In this document: piece by piece, positions 1 to 8,841 of the stretch
Numbering within the stretch: position 1 is the stretch's first letter
How the letters are laid out: each line of letters begins with the position of its first letter
NCBI GenBank assembly: GCA_014885115.2
Contig: WKLE02002003.1
Location: 6,316-38,357 of the forward strand
Direction of reading: 5' to 3'
Length of the DNA stretch: 32,042 bases
DNA from: Asterionellopsis glacialis
Taxonomy: Eukaryota; Bacillariophyta; Plagiogrammaphyceae; Rhaphoneidales; Asterionellopsidaceae
Notes under the pieces: model-generated
What the model saw: only the letters and a program-made list of their open reading frames with translations
Database searches by the model: none
Told to the model about the DNA's origin: nothing
Position numbers and translations under genes: made by a program

Positions 1-254
1 AAGCACTGATGATAGTGTTTTTGATTCTTGGAAATTTTATTGCTAGAAGACCTTTTCTTTTTTTTCTCTTGAATCTGGGAGAGTTGTGTTAGAAGTAGCC
101 ATTCCTGTTTGTCGTCATCAACATCCTTGTCAGAAAATTCTTGTATCTCGTCTGATAGGTCACCATTTTCAGCACTATGTTGAGTGAGAATCATGGTGGG
201 AGGGTTTGGAGTAAACTTGTCTTTTTCATTACTGTTAGAGGCAAGTGAAGACAT
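1..254 (-). CDS. N-terminal part of an unrecognised hydrophilic protein, cut by the window edge
   Basis: An open frame starts at an ATG (252-254 on the complement) and runs 84 codons to the left edge without a stop. The product begins MSSLASNSNEKDK, is rich in Ser, Asp, Glu and Gln, has an acidic stretch near residue 46 (KDVDDDKQEW) followed by a Leu/Gln segment and a basic run (EKKKKRSSS, about residues 63-71) that could be a nuclear localisation signal. No signal peptide, membrane segment or known domain is visible. The start is the first ATG in a frame that stays open to the edge, which favours a real gene, but 84 codons of low-complexity sequence could also be chance. The family is unknown. 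Its 5' flank faces the TVP38-like gene at 1248 (head to head). Confidence 0.45.
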   Translation of the reverse strand, partial: MSSLASNSNEKDKFTPNPPTMILTQHSAENGDLSDEIQEFSDKDVDDDKQEWLLLTQLSQIQEKKKKRSSSNKISKNQKHYHQC

Positions 255-1247
255 GATGAGGATCAGATGTCTATATGAGGAGGAAAGAAATGATAACCCA
301 AAAAAAAACACTCAACAAAAATTATGAGATGTACATTTAGAAGAGGAAAAGGAAGATGGGACCGCAAAAAAAGAATACAGGACCGGACAGAGACAAGTGG
401 AGCATACTCATGACTAGAGTAATCTGTTGTGGGTTGATTGTTGAGTGGTTAGCAATGGTGGTGAAATCTTGCGTACGCTGATTTCATTGTCTTTGTAAAG
501 AGAGATTTCTCTGTGTTTGGCGCGGGATATGTGGATTTGGAACCAAGCATCAGTTGGAACACAGTTTGGTCCAGTCGGACTAACAAACTAGTCCAAAAAA
601 CCCAATTTGGTACGGGGGAGCCCGGAAAATAGCCGTACCAATTTGAGATTTTTGGAGCAAAAAGAATTTTAGGAGGGCTCCAATACCGTGTGTTCCCAGC
701 GATCTTCGATCCTTCACTATTGAGCAGCATAACTCAGCCATGGGAACATACAATTTCGAAATTTACGGTAAAAAACCGTTACTTTTTGTCGTTTGACAAT
801 GTCAGTCATAATTAGTAAGTAGAGTCTAACATATTTGTATATGTGTTATGTTTGCCCAGTAAGTTGGCGTTGGTAATGGGTATATCAGGTATGATATATT
901 AATAATAATTGCTATTGCTCCCTACTTCGGGCGCACCCTTTTTTGCGCTTTTTCGCCAAATAATAAAAACACAATAATGCTCGGGCCAACATCATTATTT
1001 TTTTGGAAGAATTATTATTTATGGGGCCTACCGTAGGTCCAACATAGAATGGCCTCATCAGTCCTGCAAGGGACTTTTTAAACCGGCCTGAGCAGTATGT
1101 CGACAATTTTATTTGGTAGAGTACGTTTGCATCGGGAGGAAATAAACACATTCTTTGCGAAGGTATTCTTTTTGTTGTTGTTGAAAACACACACAATAAG
1201 CATCCGAAGGCAATCAATTCACGGTACGACGCCAAGATCGAACAGTT
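255..1247. other. Head-to-head intergenic spacer
   Basis: This roughly 1 kb spacer separates two divergently oriented genes and must hold both promoters. It contains the 23-bp-stem hairpin at 593-655. A 93-codon ATG frame on the minus strand (730 to 449) crosses that hairpin, but its product resembles nothing I know and I regard it as chance. A near-palindrome, CCTACCGTAGG, lies around 1026-1036. No RNA gene was recognised. Confidence 0.5.
593..655. repeat. Inverted repeat able to form a 23-bp hairpin
   Basis: The left arm at 593-615 and the right arm at 633-655 are complementary at 20 of 23 positions and are separated by a 17-nt loop (616-632). The inner nine bases, TTGGTACGG / CCGTACCAA, pair perfectly. 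The GGTAC core is shared with the short palindromes seen elsewhere in the window. It may be a small hairpin RNA, a miniature transposon remnant or a regulatory palindrome; the sequence does not decide. Confidence 0.7.
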
Positions 1248-2295
1248 ATGAACTCTCATCAAGATGCATTCGAAGAAAACCCCACAGACCTTGAAAATGG
1301 AACTAGTCTTGAACAGGAGCAAGGGATGGGAGACATCGAATTGTCCGAAACTGAAAAGGAAGGAACGAAGAATACCAGGATGAAAAAGTACATGGTGGGT
1401 CTCATTTTGGTAGCTTTCGTGACATTCGTTATCGTAGACGCTGTTACAAATAAATATGTTGCATCGGGCATTGAAAGCTTTCTGGAATGGGTCGAGGACA
1501 ACCCCCTTCCAGGCTTTTTCCTTTTTGTCATTGTCTATTTTTTTGCGACGGTATTGTTCGTCCCAGGGGCGCTTTTGACTCTAGGCGCTGGTTTTGTTTT
1601 TGGTGCAGCTTTTGGTATCGGCGGAGGCCTTGCGATTGGTACACTATCAGTTTTTATCGGAGCTTCTTCTGGAGCAATTGTATCGTTCCTAATAGGTCGC
1701 TTCCTGCTTCGCGACTGGGTCACGAGTCTGACAAAAAAGTATGCCATCTTCAAAGCTCTTGATATTGGTAAGTGCAGAGTGATGCGCTTTTCGAAAGCAA
1801 ATCGGGTGACAAGTTCTCTTTCAATAAATAGTCTTTACTTATCCAAGTTTTTTTGTCGGTCATTCTTTTCTCTTTGAAATGTTTTGTTCAGCGCTTGAAG
1901 AAAAAGGCCTCCGCATCATGACGCTCCTACGGTTATCACCAATAATTCCCTTCAATGCCATCAACTATATCATGGGAGTCACTTCAATAAGTCTTCTTCA
2001 TTATACAATTGCTCTCATTGCAATTATTCCGGGAACAATTCTTTTTGTATTTTTGGGTGCCAGTGCTGGAAGTCTCACGGATAGTATGTCGAGTGATGAT
2101 GATCCCACCATTACCATTATAGTGGTTGTCGTAGGAATCATATTCGGTTTTCTGGCGATATTTATGACTTCGTATTATGCAAAAAGAGAACTAAATAAAG
2201 TTCTAGCCGCGAGACAACGGGGAGAAAATGGAGTAGAAGAAGACGGAGCCACCATCGATAATGTACCATCAGATGACTTGGAACCAATCGAATAG
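1248..2295 (+). CDS. TVP38/TMEM64 family (VTT-domain, DedA-like) membrane protein
   Basis: Two exons, 1248-1767 and 1892-2295, joined across a 124-nt GT-AG intron (GTAAGTGC...TTGTTCAG), give 307 aa. Residues 1-45 are acidic and hydrophilic. Hydrophobic segments lie near 48-66, 88-110, 112-150, 209-230 and 247-268. The VTT signature is clear: a glycine-rich stretch FVPGALLTLGAGFVFGAAFG (104-123), IGRF (149-152), and LRLSPIIPFNAINYIMG (186-202) followed by PGTILFVFLGA (220-230). The intron falls just before the LRLSPIIPF block, and splicing restores the family alignment. Members reside in Golgi, ER or plastid membranes, and related VTT proteins (TMEM41B/VMP1) scramble lipids; the substrate here is unknown. 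The length is normal for eukaryotic members. There is no plastid presequence, so an endomembrane site is most likely. Confidence 0.9.
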
Positions 2296-3135
2296 AGACA
2301 CAGGAATAAACTGTAACATTTAGGGGGATAAAATAAATTGTATATAGTTGTGAAGAATTTCCATCCATCCAAATCGGATATCCATCATCGTGGTGGTAAG
2401 TGTCCCTTTGGAAATTTGGGAATTGCCCTGATTACCTGATCTTTCTATCTGGAGAAATAGTCAATATCTTAGAGTAGAGGGTGACCACTTTCAATGAAAT
2501 TTCACAATCTCTTTGTGGTCTAATCTTTTTTTGCAACATTATATGTTGATATTAGAGACTTGACTTTCTGAACTTTGCAAAGTATTCTCGCATTGCACAC
2601 TTTGAACTTGTTTTTATTAATATATGTGTTTTTTTTGTTGCCAGTCTACGGTAGGCGACGCTACTGCAGTTTTTGTCTAGTACCGTTGATGTCTGATTCC
2701 TTCGACTACTTAGAGTTCCGGTTTATCGTAAACAGCAAGATCTCAACCATCACATTGGAATTAGTTTGACCTACCCACTAATAAGATAGTATATTAGTCG
2801 CGTAAGTAGGATTCTACTAAATCATTATTGTCGACGACTCTTCTCTCCTTGAACTAGAAACTGAAACTCCCGGTGATGTCGTGATGGCAGGCAGATGGCC
2901 TATTTCCTGGAAAGATGTCTATCTCGGTGTACACTCTTACTGTAAATCTTCTTTGCTTCTCTTTCTTGTTGTGTTCTTCGCACTGCCGCTACCGAGCCGA
3001 AACATACTTGCAAATATCACCAGGAAACATAAGGAAAGCCATTGAAACTTGTCCAAATAACATTTATTTTGAAAAATAATTGAAGTTTAAGAACGAGAAT
3101 TTGAATTTTATATTGATTGACACCTCTCTGGAACC
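2296..3135. other. Intergenic region without a recognisable gene
   Basis: AT-rich spacer that holds the 3' end of the TVP38-like gene and the promoter of the next gene. A small interrupted inverted repeat is visible at 2770-2810 (CCTAC...ACTAATA / TATTAGT...GTAGG). Short frames here lack an ATG start or any recognisable product. Confidence 0.5.
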
Positions 3136-3763
3136 ATGATGAAGACTCTATCTCTTGTTTTATTATCTGTATTATCATCGAAGTGTCTTGCCTGGGTGGT
3201 GCAGGAAGGGCGTCGTCCTACTGGTGGGCTTGCGATGAGCAAACATTTCACTCTTGGTTATGCGCAATCTCAAAGATTTATGAGTGGAAGCGACGAAATG
3301 CCAGAGGAGATGAACATTCCTGCTTCAGCAGAGCTTAAAACTGATGACCCTTGCTGGCAAAACTTTTACGGTGACGATGACGACTGTGGCATGAGCGCTG
3401 TGTATGCAGCAAATTTTGTGCCTAGCAAATGGATCAAAAGTATGCCCTGTGGTGAAGGTATAGAGGTAAGTCCAAATGGACAAGAAAATCTGAAATCCGT
3501 AACAAGTAAAACTTTGGCACAAATCGAAAATTCTGACATTCTCTTATTTATTTTCATTTGCGTTCAAATGCATTCATATCTCAACTGATTGTTTAAAAAT
3601 TGTGAAAAAAATCAATGATTTGCTCGAAAATTAGGACTGTGACATGCCAAAAGACTTAAACCGTCCCGGATCTCATGCAATGGATGATGTTGACGTGATG
3701 GATTTCCTAGGATTGAAAAAAGCAGCCGCAGTTGACGCCGGAAAGGAAGAAAAAGCCCCTTAA
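3136..3763 (+). CDS. Small plastid-targeted protein of unknown function, paralogue A
   Basis: Exon 1 (3136-3465) and exon 2 (3635-3763) join in phase 0 across a 169-nt intron (GTAAGTCC...ATTAG) to give 152 aa. The N-terminus is a signal peptide (MMKTLSLVLLSVLSSKCLA) followed by W and a basic stretch, matching the diatom plastid presequence with an aromatic residue at +1. The mature part is acidic and carries DPCWQNFYGDDDDCG, then PCGEGIE at the end of exon 1, DCDMPKDL at the start of exon 2, and VDVMDFLGLKKAAAV near the C-terminus. The last 45 residues and the intron position match the gene at 5071, so the two are paralogues. I do not recognise the family. The paired cysteines and acidic character suggest a soluble plastid or lumenal protein or a small photosystem-associated subunit, which is inference only. 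Confidence 0.8.
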
Positions 3764-4539
3764 AAACGAAACAGCTCTATCACAGGAAATCGATTATGCG
3801 TTTAGTATTATAACGTGACTTTGGCGTTGAAGGTTTGAAACCAATACGAGGGTATCTCGATGATATCGTGTTTCTTATTTGAATTATTGGAAGTAGTGAT
3901 CCATGATATAACATACATACAGTAATCTATTTGTAAATCTATACAAAAACACTTCTCATTTGAGTTACATTATTTTTCGTGGCATATCGTCGTTTTCCTG
4001 GGATATTTCATCTGCACAATAAAATATGTAAGATAATTGTGGTGACCAGGACGTCGCCCTTGTTGGAAGATATAATTTCCGTCTTCAAAGCAAACTTCAC
4101 CAGTGTTCTCAATACAGCAAAACTCTGTATTTTAGAAAATCAAAATAGAATACGGAAGAAGCTTTCTGTTGTCCGTACAGAAATCTACTTTGAAATTCAA
4201 GAATTCACCTTGAGGTAATGTCTATCAATAGAGGAGGATTTTCTCTAGAGAGAGAGAGATGATGATGGGATCTTGTTGCTTCTTGTTCGCATGAATTTTC
4301 GATTTCTTATTTTTAGACTCGGGCGTGAACAGGTGAAGGTTGAACTAGGATAAACTTAGGGGAATTTAGAATTTTGTCATGATGTAATATTTAAAAAAAA
4401 TTGCTTAAATGAAAGTGCAGGAGGAAATCATAATCTGTCTAAAGTACTGTACTGGTACGTTTTCATTTTTTGTCCGTTAAAATCATCGAATAAAAATTCT
4501 CGTACAATATGTAGTTTAGATTAATACGGAAAGTTCGGC

Positions 4540-4692
4540 GTTGAAGTTGTACCGTACCACTGATACGAATTGTTCCCTGTGATTCTGTACCAAGTAAGAT
4601 ACCCAGGTACAGGTACCAAAAAATAATGGTAACTGGTACAGGTACCTGGTATTGAATTATGTAGAACTGTACCTGTACCTGTACTCGTAGGA
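4540..4692. repeat. Cluster of GTACC/TACCTGGTA palindromic units
   Basis: Several overlapping short units (GTACCGTACC, CAGGTACAGGTACC, GGTACAGGTACCTGGTA, TACCTGTACCTGTAC) are packed into about 150 nt. An exact TACCTGGTA copy lies at 4643-4651. The same unit recurs in other 5' flanks of the window. Confidence 0.7.
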
Positions 4693-4761
4693 TAGCTACC
4701 TGTTACAAGGCTTCAACCAAGACTTATCAAGACGTCTGAGAATTTAGAATTCGTAATTATT

Positions 4762-4799
4762 CTGTTCGATGATGTCATCATTATGACATCATGGAACAG
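4762..4799. repeat. Inverted repeat with 17-bp arms
   Basis: Arms 4762-4778 and 4783-4799 pair at 16 of 17 positions around a 4-nt loop (CATT). The inner part contains TGATGTCAT / ATGACATCA, one base away from the CRE core TGACGTCA. It lies about 270 bp upstream of the start at 5071 and could be a hairpin or a dimeric bZIP site. Confidence 0.7.
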
Positions 4800-5070
4800 T
4801 TCCTCCAACGAGAAGAGCCCCGGATTCCTCTTGACTCTTGACACTACCCAACGTATTATACGACGTGGCAGCTGGTGCTGTCAAATACAAATATCAAAAC
4901 GGTGATCCGGCTGTTCTTCCGTGAAGAAATCTCGCGTAACTATCCATTGTTCGTAGAAGATACGTAGATATGTATCAAAATAGACAAACCAAAGTTCTGG
5001 AAGATCTTCCAACAAGTTTCGCACGGTTTTTCAAAATACCCCATAATCAAAATAACTCGAACGACTCCTT

Positions 5071-5644
5071 ATGAAAATGATGAAGCAAACAATCGCCCTC
5101 CTTCTCTCCGTTCCATCGGCAGCAGCCTGGGGACACCAGTACAGAGCGCAACGATTGACTTTTACCACTCACAGACTAGCAATTAGTGATGATGACAGTG
5201 AAGCCATTGATGCATTTAGACAAATCTTAGAAGATTCTTTCGTCAAGTCCGAGGAGGCGTATTTTGACTTTGATGATAGCAGCGAAGAATCGAGACTAAA
5301 TGATGAGGAAAGAGTGACACTAGACCCGCTTGACAATTCGATTCCTGTTCAAATGTATAGAGATGATTGGTTTGACGGTAATTGGCTCGCTCGTGCATGC
5401 GGTGAAGATTGCGAGGTGAGTTGACCAAGTTTAACTATGCTATCTGAGTCGTGTAAAATTTTAGAAATGCCTTCACTCACTCTTTATTCTTCCAACTACG
5501 GCCACTAAACGCGATTTCAACCCTCAGCAATGTGAAATCCCCGAAGACTATAAGGTGCAACCTGGAGCAAAAGTAGATGTGATGGCATTTTTGGGTATCA
5601 AACGTGCGGAACCAATAAAAACCGATGATAATAATTGGAATTAG
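5071..5644 (+). CDS. Small plastid-targeted protein of unknown function, paralogue B
   Basis: Exon 1 (5071-5415) and exon 2 (5528-5644) join in phase 0 across a 112-nt intron (GTGAGTTG...CCCTCAG) to give 153 aa. A signal peptide (MKMMKQTIALLLSVPSAAA) is followed by W and a basic segment (HQYRAQRLTFTTHR), a textbook diatom plastid bipartite presequence. The mature part is strongly acidic. Its C-terminal half carries NWLARACGEDCE at the end of exon 1, QCEIPEDY at the start of exon 2, and VDVMAFLGIKRAEPI. These motifs align with the gene at 3136, including the intron placed just before the conserved C-x2-P motif. The N-terminal halves have diverged beyond recognition apart from acidity. The start is the first ATG of the frame. 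Function unknown. Confidence 0.82.
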
Positions 5645-6662
5645 AAAATCTGTCTTGGGAAAAACGCCGACATACATGCATTCCGGTTGGGATAAAGAAA
5701 CAAAGACTATATATATATATATATTGCACCCAGGAAAGTAGGAGAAATCTATTGCTCTCTGTAGGTTTTCGAAAATCATTCTGGGGTTATTTTGAAGAGG
5801 CTAGAAAAAAATAACCAGGCTTGTTTAATTAGAAATTTTAATTTGTACTAACAGCTGATGTTTGACATCATTAACATACGGTGTTTCTTTATGCGAGTTA
5901 TTTCTCTTTTCTACTCTGCCTAGGCTCTGTAAGGCAAAATCAGATTGGATGTATAACGCATGCTAGCCGATTAAGTAGCGGATTTGGTGTATCTTGACAT
6001 CTTTGCTCTCTTTTTGCTTACCGTAAATCGAAAAATAACAACTAAAAACACGCACTCGTCGCTGTCGCTAAAGTAGACTACTTATTAATACTTTACTAAA
6101 ACTATTATTCTCTCTCTAGTAGAGAGAGGATTCTCTAGTCTAAAATCTTATCCAACACGTCTTGTGCCAAATGCGAACTGAAACAACGACATTGGTTGTG
6201 AGGCGGACCAATGGAATAATAGGATCTGATTCCACTGATAGTCAAGTCCAAGTACAAGATACAGGTAGGTCCTATTAAAATAGGACATTCTGTCTAACCA
6301 ACCATAAGGTACGTGTGGCCTGGTACAACCTGTACTCTGTATAGGGACATAAAAACTTTTATCAGGTGCGTACCAGGTATCTGGTATACCTGTACCAGGT
6401 ACCCCCAGGTACACGTGCTGAAATAAAAATAACGGTGTATAATACCTGGTATTTACCAATTATTATTTGTTGTAGAGACCTGTGCTTCTAGCAACTTGAA
6501 GATACTGGATGTATCATTGATCACACAGTCCCTCAAAAGAGTCCTTGATGATCTTCGGCGATGAGGACCTTGAGTTAGATTACAGGAAACAGCACAGCAA
6601 GTGCAAAGTGCAGAAGAGTGCAGTTTGATTCCCATATTTTCCCAAGTTCTGCTTGTACTGAC
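5645..6662. other. Intergenic region with simple and palindromic repeats
   Basis: No gene was recognised. The region holds a (TA)n microsatellite at 5708-5724, a perfect palindrome CTCTCTCTAgTAGAGAGAG at 6110-6128, and a dense TACC/GGTA cluster at about 6260-6451. A 103-codon minus frame at 6148-6459 is made largely of that repeat and is not a gene. Confidence 0.5.
6260..6451. repeat. Cluster of TACCAGGTA/TACCTGGTA units
   Basis: Exact TACCAGGTA copies lie at 6371-6379 and 6393-6401 and TACCTGGTA at 6443-6451, with many near copies (GGTATACCTGTACC, ACAGGTAGG) around them. The cluster is in the 5' flank of the cyclophilin-like gene. Confidence 0.75.
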
Positions 6663-7400
6663 ATGGCTATGTATAGCAGGTCGTTGTTTTTATTCCTTCT
6701 CGGTGTTGTTAATCCATTCCTCTGCGTATCATTCTCCATTCATCGGGGAAGCAGGGGTCTTGGACGCCGTCTCCATGCGCATAACAATGAAGCGGAGAGT
6801 ATGACTCAAATTTTTTTCGATATAAGTGTAGAAGAAGAACCTATCGGAAGGCTAATATTTACAATACCAGATCCTGATGTATTGCCTCTCCACACAGAAA
6901 ATTTATTCAAGCTGTGTAGTAAGGAAAGAAGGTCAATAGATCCTCGGTGCTCTTACTTAGGGTGTACCTTTAATTTCTCACCACAATTTATTGAGGGTTT
7001 CCCACAATATCGCTGGGCACATTTTTTGGCAGGAAAAGGCCGCAATGCTGTGGGAAGACCGGAAGAAAAGATTTCTGATCCAGATAGTTTGCGAGATTGC
7101 ACTCATTCTATTTATGGTGGGGTTTACTACGGACTGAATTATGATGATATCCCTGGCAATACGGAATCAGCAGTTGTTCTGACAGTGCCACTGGCTGGTC
7201 CAGCGCGGGGATCGACAGGACTATCAATTGTTAGAGTTGGCGAATCACCGCAAGAATGGCGCGAACGATTGCTTTTGAACAGTGCCGTACTCGGGTGGAT
7301 GAATGTAGAGTCAACTGAGGTTCTTCTGGCTATGGCAAGACAAAAGATTGGACCTCCGAAAGTAACCGACTCTGGTATAATCGGAGTAAAAGATGAATGA
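6663..7400 (+). CDS. Divergent cyclophilin-like protein, probably plastid-targeted
   Basis: A single exon of 245 aa. I chose the ATG at 6663 because the longer open frame upstream starts with GTG. The N-terminus (MAMYSRSLFLFLLGVVNPFLCVS, then F and SIHRGSRGLGRR) is a signal peptide with F at +1 and a basic transit part, as in diatom plastid proteins. From residue 50 the pattern IFFDISVEEEPIGRLIFTI...HTENLFKLCS, then FIEGF and a later GRPEEKISDPDS, follows the cyclophilin (peptidyl-prolyl isomerase) fold. The usual active-site block FHRVIPGFMxQGGD is replaced by FNFSPQFIEGF, with no arginine at the catalytic position, so isomerase activity is doubtful. An alternative start at 6669 would change only two residues. 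Confidence 0.75.
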   Translation: MAMYSRSLFLFLLGVVNPFLCVSFSIHRGSRGLGRRLHAHNNEAESMTQIFFDISVEEEPIGRLIFTIPDPDVLPLHTENLFKLCSKERRSIDPRCSYLGCTFNFSPQFIEGFPQYRWAHFLAGKGRNAVGRPEEKISDPDSLRDCTHSIYGGVYYGLNYDDIPGNTESAVVLTVPLAGPARGSTGLSIVRVGESPQEWRERLLLNSAVLGWMNVESTEVLLAMARQKIGPPKVTDSGIIGVKDE

Positions 7401-8150
7401 AAGAAACAAGACAATTCACACGAAGAGGAAAAAGTTGTCACGGAAATTAGACTAGACTAGTGAAAAAATTATGCCTTTTTGTGTATGTCTTTCTCTGTCT
7501 GCCAATTTCAATGGCCTTCTTGTTTCAAGATTCTGTAATTGGTCTGTTGCCAATCTTTCTTGTTACTTGTGGAAGCAAAAGCTTCTTTCGTTTCTCGCGA
7601 AATCGTAATTTCTGAGGTGCTGGAATTGAAACAATATTATGTTTCATGTTTTCAGTGAAACATATCGTGAAATGTAATGCGTTGACTCATTCGACTAAAA
7701 TGCATTGTTTTTGGGTTGTCCTGGTACCATATCTGATTGGCTGAGTCACTGCCTCCCTCCGATCACCTGATCCTTCATCTGCCGGTACGAGTACAGCAGC
7801 ACAACGACAGAGGGACAAGACTTGGCGTTGGTACCATACAGAATCTTTGACTCAGGCATTTGCCTCTGATCGCATCGTCTCGTCGTTGACTACCGGTAGT
7901 TGCTAGTTAATCTTGTTCCCATCCATCTCTATGGGCAGCTGTGACTATTCAAGCATTAGATTCAGTTGAGAGCGGTATTTTGTTGAGGTAGTTTGTTCGA
8001 AAATTTCAAGGTTGATTTAAAGCAGTAATTTTTCTGCTCTTGGTTGCAGTGCTCAAGAAATTATTTGAAGCCGATAAGAAAACGGGGAGAAAAACGAAGA
8101 TCCCATAGTGTTATATACCTGGTACCTATCGATTTCGAAATCATTACTGT
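7401..8150. other. Intergenic region without a recognisable gene
   Basis: Holds the 3' end of the cyclophilin-like gene and the promoter of the next. A perfect 12-nt palindrome ACTACCGGTAGT lies at 7889-7900 and TACCTGGTACC at 8116-8126, only about 25 nt before the next start codon. Nothing else was recognised. Confidence 0.5.
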
Positions 8151-8723
8151 ATGATGTTTGCAGCAACACGAACTACAACATTGAAATTTATGCTGAATGG
8201 TGGCCAGACTCTATCTGGTGCCAAAATGCGGGCAGTCAGATTCCCCTCTTCGTTTGGACGTCCAACTTTTAATGTAAGCGGAAGAAGGATGTTAACATCA
8301 ACAAAAAAGGAAAAGATTGAGACTCCTTCTGGGGACACAAAACAAACTACTTTTTTACAACGATTCCTTGGCCCGAAAGAGATACCCCCCAGAGGCACAC
8401 TGAAGTGGTACGGAGAAATGGCTCTGCTATGTACTGTTTTTGCAATAACCGGGTCTTCCACAATGGTTTTGGTTCGTCCAGCAGTGTCGGAAGGGCTAGG
8501 CTTAAAAGGAAGTCTAAAGGATGGGCCCTGGTCATATCGAATCTGTTCCATTGTTATCATGACGCCAATGTACGCAACACTCCTGGTTATGGTAGGAACA
8601 TGTTTTGGCAGACATTTTTATTTCCGCCATTTCGCTGTGAAGATGTTCAGTCGCTTTGGTATTCCTCCAGAATTAATGGACAAAAGTTTTCACGAGACTG
8701 CGAAAAATTTCCGTAAATATTAG
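8151..8723 (+). CDS. Small two-TM protein resembling the DUF6787 family, mitochondrial-type presequence
   Basis: A single exon of 190 aa. Residues 1-52 lack acidic residues and are rich in Arg, Ser and Thr (for example VSGRRMLTSTKK), typical of a mitochondrial presequence. A first membrane segment lies near 88-108 (ALLCTVFAITGSSTMVLVRP) and is followed by SLKDGPWSYR (121-130), a second membrane segment near 131-153, and a basic C-terminal part with GRHFYFRHFAVKMFSRFG. The order TGSS-x3-VRP, then SLKDGPWxYR, then a TM and a FxxK-x2-RxG block is what I recall for DUF6787, a small membrane family of unknown function found in Bacteroidetes and eukaryotes; I hold that family name at moderate confidence. 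The gene is tail to tail with the SDR gene, 118 bp between stops. Confidence 0.8.
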   Translation: MMFAATRTTTLKFMLNGGQTLSGAKMRAVRFPSSFGRPTFNVSGRRMLTSTKKEKIETPSGDTKQTTFLQRFLGPKEIPPRGTLKWYGEMALLCTVFAITGSSTMVLVRPAVSEGLGLKGSLKDGPWSYRICSIVIMTPMYATLLVMVGTCFGRHFYFRHFAVKMFSRFGIPPELMDKSFHETAKNFRKY

Positions 8724-8728
8724 TTCCT

Positions 8729-8760
8729 GTTATCTATTAAATTTGTTATCTATTAAATTT
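8729..8760. repeat. Perfect tandem duplication of 16 bp
   Basis: The 16-mer GTTATCTATTAAATTT occurs twice without a gap (8729-8744 and 8745-8760), directly after the stop codon at 8723 and in the short spacer between two convergent genes. It looks like a recent slippage or duplication in the 3' UTR. Confidence 0.85.
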
Positions 8761-8841
8761 ATTAGCAATTAGAGTGCATAAAGAGTATTTTATTGTTCAT
8801 CTGAAATAGGTTACTTTACCATACCTGCTAGTAGCCTATAA

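Larger units (their letters stand above)
3764..5070. other. Intergenic region with palindromic repeats
   Basis: No convincing gene lies in this 1.3 kb. A 79-codon frame at 3979-4218 begins with GTG and has no internal ATG, so it was not called. The region holds a cluster of GTACCTG/GGTACC units at about 4540-4692 and the hairpin at 4762-4799, both in the 5' flank of the gene at 5071. Confidence 0.5.

Noticed and set aside
449..730. 93-codon minus-strand ATG frame
   Set aside because: It crosses the inverted repeat at 593-655, its product resembles nothing, and it sits in a divergent promoter region; probably chance.
917..952. CTTCGGGCGC stretch considered as part of a U6-like or tRNA gene
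   Set aside because: Neither strand continues into the conserved U6 body or a cloverleaf; no tRNA-like T-arm was found anywhere in the window.
912..1322. 136-codon minus-strand frame
   Set aside because: No ATG at its start, it overlaps the first exon of the TVP38-like gene on the other strand, and the product has no recognisable pattern.
3979..4218. 79-codon plus-strand frame
   Set aside because: Starts with GTG and has no internal ATG; AT-rich and without resemblance to a protein family.
6148..6459. 103-codon minus-strand frame
   Set aside because: Largely the TACC/GGTA repeat cluster read as codons.
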